A stretch of 22,178 nt of DNA from IMG/VR virus record IMGVR_UViG_3300046480_000039, positions 1 to 22,178 of that record, one strand, 5' to 3'. Position numbers and translations under genes: made by a program. This document shows positions 22,125 to 22,178 of the stretch, piece by piece. Source of the DNA: a virus. Within the stretch, counting starts at the first letter, position 1. Each line of letters starts with the position of its first letter. The notes under the pieces were generated by a model. It did no database searches, was not told the origin of the DNA, and saw only the letters and a list, made by a program, of their open reading frames with translations.

Positions 22125-22178
22125 GGGAAAATTGTCAGGCTCGAACCAGGGAGGGAGGCGGCGGGCAGAGGAGTTGGG
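22125..22178. other. Leader of the Gam-like gene / possible 3' end of an upstream gene
   Basis: The 54 bp upstream of the Gam-like gene show no Shine-Dalgarno. On the minus strand, one frame gives a short C-terminus (QLLCPPPPSLVRA) ending at TGA 22136-22138, so this may be the end of the previous gene in the operon. Too little is present to call it. Confidence 0.3.

Overview
The window is a block of a tailed-phage or prophage genome, and essentially every supported gene lies on the minus strand. Transcription therefore runs from high to low coordinates. It is GC-rich and dense: most junctions are 4-bp ATGA/GTGA overlaps or gaps of a few bases, and no gene-free stretch exceeds about 70 bp. Both ends cut through phage sequence. 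The head genes resemble transposable Mu-like phages (Gam-like protein, gp26/gp27-like small proteins, gp28-like terminase, DUF935 portal, gpI-like protease, DUF1320 gp36-like protein). No tail sheath is present; the tail genes run terminator, tube, chaperone, tape measure, distal tail, as in a non-contractile siphophage. The host cannot be read from this window. A GC-rich Gram-negative bacterium, possibly a verrucomicrobial lineage, is only a guess from remembered protein similarity.

Layout in transcription order. (1) 22.1-18.7 kb, early/accessory genes: Gam-like DNA-end protector, two unknown small proteins, a pair made of a GDVL/HGEVTGHAH protein and a DUF6745-like protein carrying a 21-copy 9-bp repeat, a Cys-rich putative zinc protein, a winged-helix protein and a small unknown. 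(2) 18.7-15.5 kb: a minimal family-X DNA polymerase-like protein, a MuF head protein fused to a HExxH zincin-like domain, a small unknown, a gpG-like morphogenesis protein and a possible HTH protein. (3) 15.5-13.8 kb: two membrane/coiled-coil proteins and a winged-helix gp26-like protein. (4) 13.8-7.7 kb, packaging and head: small and large terminase, portal, and one 696-residue polypeptide combining protease, scaffold-like region and major capsid domain. (5) 7.6-6.4 kb: a tandem two-domain GT2 glycosyltransferase inserted between capsid and head-completion genes. (6) 6.4 kb to position 1: head completion, tail terminator, tail tube, tail chaperone, tape measure and a distal tail protein that runs off the window.

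The most notable observations are these. A canonical-looking -1 programmed frameshift site (A AAT TTC, 5-nt spacer, 10-bp stem) lies in the tail chaperone gene and would make a longer chaperone form. The tandem tripeptide repeat in the DUF6745-like gene varies at only two of nine bases, both amino-acid changing. A phage-borne catalytic core of a family-X polymerase of ASFV-PolX size is present. The MuF-zincin fusion, the protease-capsid fusion and the glycosyltransferase in the capsid operon complete the list. All functional calls come from reading the sequence and remembered family features; no database search was run.
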